From: an uncultured Clostridia bacterium
Lineage (GTDB): Bacteria > Bacillota > Clostridia > Christensenellales > Borkfalkiaceae
NCBI GenBank assembly: GCA_947629225.1
Contig: CANRCY010000089.1
Span: 1-6,099 of the forward strand
DNA length: 6,099 nucleotides
Reading direction: 5' to 3'
In this document: positions 4,840 to 6,099 of the stretch, piece by piece
Numbering within the stretch: the stretch's first letter is position 1
Layout: every line of letters starts with the position of its first letter
The notes under the pieces: model-generated
Databases searched by the model: none
Seen by the model: only the letters and a program-made list of their open reading frames with translations
Told to the model about the DNA's origin: nothing
Position numbers and translations under genes: made by a program

Positions 4840-4915
4840 TGGAGCTGGTGACCGGAATCGAACCTGCAACCTGCTGATTACAAATCAGCTGCTCTGCCAG
4901 TTGAGCTACACCAGC
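4840..4915 (-). tRNA. tRNA-Thr (TGT)
   Basis: A 76-nt cloverleaf on the minus strand: acceptor GCTGGTG with CACCAGC, discriminator T, encoded CCA. The D-arm reads AGCTCAACTGGCAGAGC, the anticodon stem-loop CTGATTTGTAATCAG with TGT at 4882-4880, and the T-arm CAGGTTCGATTCCGG. It is 16 nt upstream of tRNA-Tyr. Confidence 0.95.
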
Positions 4916-5092
4916 AAGTTCATGCCCCTTCGGGCACTCAGCAACTCCCCTTTCAGGGCTTCCTCTGCTACCCCCATTAGGGCTCCCAAAAAAAAGACGG
5001 AGTTTTTTTTGGGGAAGAGGAGCAACCTGCGTATAAGGCGTGGTTTTCGCATTTATGCGGAAACCCGTAAACTGCGCAGTGTTGCGACGAGG
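4916..5092 (-). other. 177-nt tRNA spacer with tandem GC hairpin motifs and an A8/T8 hairpin
   Basis: This is the only long spacer in the tRNA operon. On the minus strand, positions about 4987-4919 hold three degenerate units of about 25 nt: AGCCCTAATGGGG, AGCCCTGAAAGGGG and TGCCCGAAGGGGCA, each a small hairpin, the first two followed by G(T)TAGCAGAG or GTTGCTGAG. Next to them CCC-A8 (4985-4995) pairs with T8-GGG (5003-5013) around a 7-nt loop. Further pairing is seen at 5042-5065 (GGTTTTCGCAT with ATGCGGAAACC, one mismatch or wobble) and in the 10-bp palindrome ACTGCGCAGT (5071-5080). No gene is supported; roles in precursor processing or attenuation are guesses. Confidence 0.45.
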
Positions 5093-5168
5093 TGGTGGCT
5101 TGGGGTGGAATCGAACCGCCGACATAAGGATTTTCAGTCCTCCGCTCTACCAACTGAGCTACCAAGCC
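5093..5168 (-). tRNA. tRNA-Phe (GAA)
   Basis: A 76-nt cloverleaf: acceptor GGCTTGG with CCAAGCC, discriminator A, encoded CCA. The anticodon stem-loop GGACTGAAAATCC has GAA at 5135-5133, and the T-arm reads GGCGGTTCGATTCCACC. It closely resembles the Bacillus tRNA-Phe as remembered. Confidence 0.96.
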
Positions 5169-5172
5169 ATAT

Positions 5173-5202
5173 GAAAGCCTCATTCCTCCGAATGAGGCTT
5201 TC
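5173..5202 (-). other. 13-bp hairpin between tRNA-Asp and tRNA-Phe
   Basis: GAAAGCCTCATTC (5173-5185) pairs perfectly with 5190-5202 around a 4-nt loop. No U-run follows on the minus strand, so it is a weak terminator at best; a processing or partial attenuation element is more plausible. Confidence 0.6.
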
Positions 5203-5207
5203 CCTTT

Positions 5208-5284
5208 TGGCGACCCAAAACGGGCTCGAACCGTCGACCTCCAGCGTGACAGGCTGGCGCTCTAACCAACTGAGCTATTGGGCC
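5208..5284 (-). tRNA. tRNA-Asp (GTC)
   Basis: A 77-nt cloverleaf: acceptor GGCCCAA with TTGGGTC (one G-U pair), discriminator G as expected for Asp, encoded CCA. The anticodon stem-loop CAGCCTGTCACGCTG has GTC at 5250-5248, and the T-arm reads GACGGTTCGAGCCCG. Confidence 0.95.
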
Positions 5285-5310
5285 ATATGTGCGAAACGCT
5301 TCTTGCGGCG

Positions 5311-5387
5311 TGGTGGGTCTTCACGGACTCGAACCGCGGACCAATCGGTTATGAGCCGACCGCTCTAACCAGCTGAGCTAAAGACCC
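5311..5387 (-). tRNA. tRNA with CAT anticodon (elongator Met or Ile2)
   Basis: A 77-nt cloverleaf: acceptor GGGTCTT with AAGACCC, discriminator A, encoded CCA, anticodon CAT at 5353-5351 in the loop CTCATAA. It is not the initiator: the first acceptor pair is a normal G-C and the anticodon stem lacks the three G-C pairs. Whether it is elongator Met or the TilS-modified Ile2, which reads AUA, cannot be settled by eye; its body (CTTTAGCTCAG and GGCTCATAACC) resembles both. It is the first gene of the operon. Confidence 0.93.
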
Positions 5388-5417
5388 AAGGCTTCGCCAC
5401 ACATGCAACGCTTGATT

Positions 5418-5446
5418 ATCATATTATAAATATCGCAAAAAGTCAA
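5418..5446 (-). promoter_or_regulatory. Promoter of the tRNA operon
   Basis: On the minus strand -35 TTGACT (5446-5441), a 17-nt spacer and -10 TATGAT (5423-5418) lie about 31 nt before the 5' end of the first tRNA. Each box differs from consensus at one position. Confidence 0.75.
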
Positions 5447-5470
5447 GTATTTTTTCGCGAATTTTCGAAA

Positions 5471-5498
5471 ATAGGAAAACTTTTTTTCGACGGAATTT
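5471..5498 (+). promoter_or_regulatory. Sigma-H-like promoter upstream of spoIIAA
   Basis: ATAGGAAAA (5471-5479) fits the SigH -35 pattern RnAGGAwww, and ACGGAATTT (5490-5498) fits the -10 pattern RnnGAATww. The spacer is 10 nt, about one shorter than usual. The spoIIA operon of Bacillus is known to be transcribed by SigH with Spo0A, so the placement fits. The leader would be about 75 nt. Confidence 0.6.
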
Positions 5499-5541
5499 CC
5501 CGCCTTTCCCCTTTCTTCCCCTATTTCATTGCCTTTCATTC

Positions 5542-5550
5542 TGCTACAAT
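5542..5550 (+). promoter_or_regulatory. Possible extended -10 site upstream of spoIIAA
   Basis: TGCTACAAT matches the extended -10 element TGnTATAAT with one difference, 27 nt before the spoIIAA ATG. No good -35 is seen at 16-18 nt. It is an alternative or additional start to the SigH-like site. Confidence 0.35.
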
Positions 5551-5577
5551 ACGATTACTTCGTTACGGAGGACAACC

Positions 5578-5886
5578 ATGAAGATACAATGCCGTTCCCG
5601 CGGACAGGACCTTTACATTTATTTGTCGGGCGAGCTGGACGAGTGTTCCGCAGGAAGAACGCGCGCCGAAGCTGACCGACTTATCGACGAGCACGCGGGG
5701 CTCAGCCGCGCGATCTTCAATCTGGCGGGCGTAAAATTTATGGACTCGACGGGGATCGGCTTTTTGATGGGGCGATATAAAAAATTGAAAAGCTACAACA
5801 TGGAAATGTTGCTCGAAGCGCCCGATCGGAGCGCCGACAAAATTCTTGCGGTGAGCGGCGTGTATCGCCTCATTCCCAAAATTTAG
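5578..5886 (+). CDS. spoIIAA: Anti-sigma F factor antagonist SpoIIAA
   Basis: ATG at 5578 follows GGAGG (5567-5571) by 6 nt. The 102-residue product is a single STAS domain. The hallmark FMDSTGIGFLMGRYKKL (about residues 54-70) contains Ser57, the residue that in this family is phosphorylated by SpoIIAB and dephosphorylated by SpoIIE. The strand pattern DLYIYLSGELDECSA (about 11-25) also matches. Unphosphorylated SpoIIAA binds SpoIIAB and frees SigF in the forespore. The protein stops soon after SGVYRLI, so its C terminus is somewhat shorter than the Bacillus protein as remembered (about 117 residues). It is followed after 6 bp by spoIIAB, as in the standard spoIIA operon, and has a SigH-like promoter upstream. 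Confidence 0.96.
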   Translation: MKIQCRSRGQDLYIYLSGELDECSAGRTRAEADRLIDEHAGLSRAIFNLAGVKFMDSTGIGFLMGRYKKLKSYNMEMLLEAPDRSADKILAVSGVYRLIPKI

Positions 5887-5892
5887 GTGACT

Positions 5893-6099
5893 ATGAACAA
5901 GATGCAACTCAAATTTCTATCCCGTTCGGAAAACGAAAATCTCGCCCGCAACGTCGTTGCGGCGTTTGCGCTGCCTCTCAACCCCACCCTTTCGGAGCTC
6001 TCCGACGTAAAAACAGCCGTTTCGGAAGCAGTTACGAATTGCATTGTGCACGCCTACCCCGAACGGGAAGATTGGATCGTTCTCGACTGCGAAACAGAA
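5893..6099 (+). CDS. spoIIAB: Anti-sigma F factor / serine kinase SpoIIAB (partial, 5' part)
   Basis: Sixty-nine codons run from ATG at 5893 to the window end. The start MNKMQLKFLSRSENENLARN aligns well with the Bacillus SpoIIAB N terminus as remembered. The segment VSEAVTNCIVHAYPE (about residues 43-57) contains the N-box of the GHKL ATPase fold (E-x-x-x-N), which binds magnesium-ATP. SpoIIAB binds and inhibits SigF and phosphorylates SpoIIAA. An in-frame GTG lies directly after the spoIIAA stop (5887), but AGGTGA (5885-5890) overlaps it and serves the ATG better as ribosome site. The 6-bp gap shows translational coupling with spoIIAA. The ATP-lid and C-terminal half lie outside the window, where sigF would be expected to follow. 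Confidence 0.95.
   Translation, partial: MNKMQLKFLSRSENENLARNVVAAFALPLNPTLSELSDVKTAVSEAVTNCIVHAYPEREDWIVLDCETE

Noticed and set aside
4544..5368. Several open frames over the tRNA cluster, such as ones containing VAQLAEQ or LVAQLVERRTENP
   Set aside because: These are well-known spurious translations of tRNA genes; the tRNA cloverleaves explain the sequence.
5563..5907. 114-aa minus-strand open frame
   Set aside because: It is antisense to spoIIAA, which is unmistakable.

Overview
The window looks like a chromosomal segment of an endospore-forming, low-to-moderate GC Firmicute of the class Clostridia, probably a gut lineage. The evidence is a spoIIAA-spoIIAB start, a tRNA cluster in the Bacillus-like order CAT-Asp-Phe-Thr-Tyr, strong AGGAGG-type ribosome sites, consensus TTGACA/TATAAT promoters and a cytosolic BspA-like leucine-rich-repeat protein. 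No species can be named from the sequence alone.

Left part (1-1460). A TTG-started ABC exporter half-transporter runs leftward off the window edge, so only its membrane domain is present. Its consensus promoter lies at 1131-1158. A 54-residue YjzC-like protein reads rightward and ends at a strong bidirectional terminator (1422-1460).

Middle part (1474-4593), visibly more A+T-rich and made of accessory genes. A leftward two-gene operon encodes a zinc-ribbon/leucine-rich-repeat protein (2101-3429) and a 201-residue unknown with a WWTAYNSVKHNK motif (1474-2079). A 49-residue ribbon-helix-helix regulator reads divergently at 3544-3693, and the shared promoter region holds a tandem 10-bp repeat. 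Next comes a second divergent pair, a leftward zinc-ribbon/beta-domain protein (3808-4197) and a rightward 67-residue XRE regulator (4318-4521). They share a perfect 15-bp inverted repeat, and the XRE gene appears leaderless. The second pair is bracketed by two copies of a 54-nt terminator element that differ at five positions, including one compensatory base-pair change. The region therefore holds two successive modules, each a tiny DNA-binding protein divergent from a zinc-ribbon protein.

Right part (4594-6099). A structured 103-nt element with tRNA-Tyr acceptor-end sequence as terminal inverted repeats lies beside the terminator of a leftward five-tRNA operon (4739-5387). A 190-bp divergent promoter region follows. 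It carries the tRNA promoter leftward and, rightward, a sigma-H-like promoter and an extended -10 site in front of spoIIAA (complete) and spoIIAB (cut by the window end). SpoIIAA and SpoIIAB form the partner-switching module that controls the forespore sigma factor SigF, whose gene would be expected just beyond the window.
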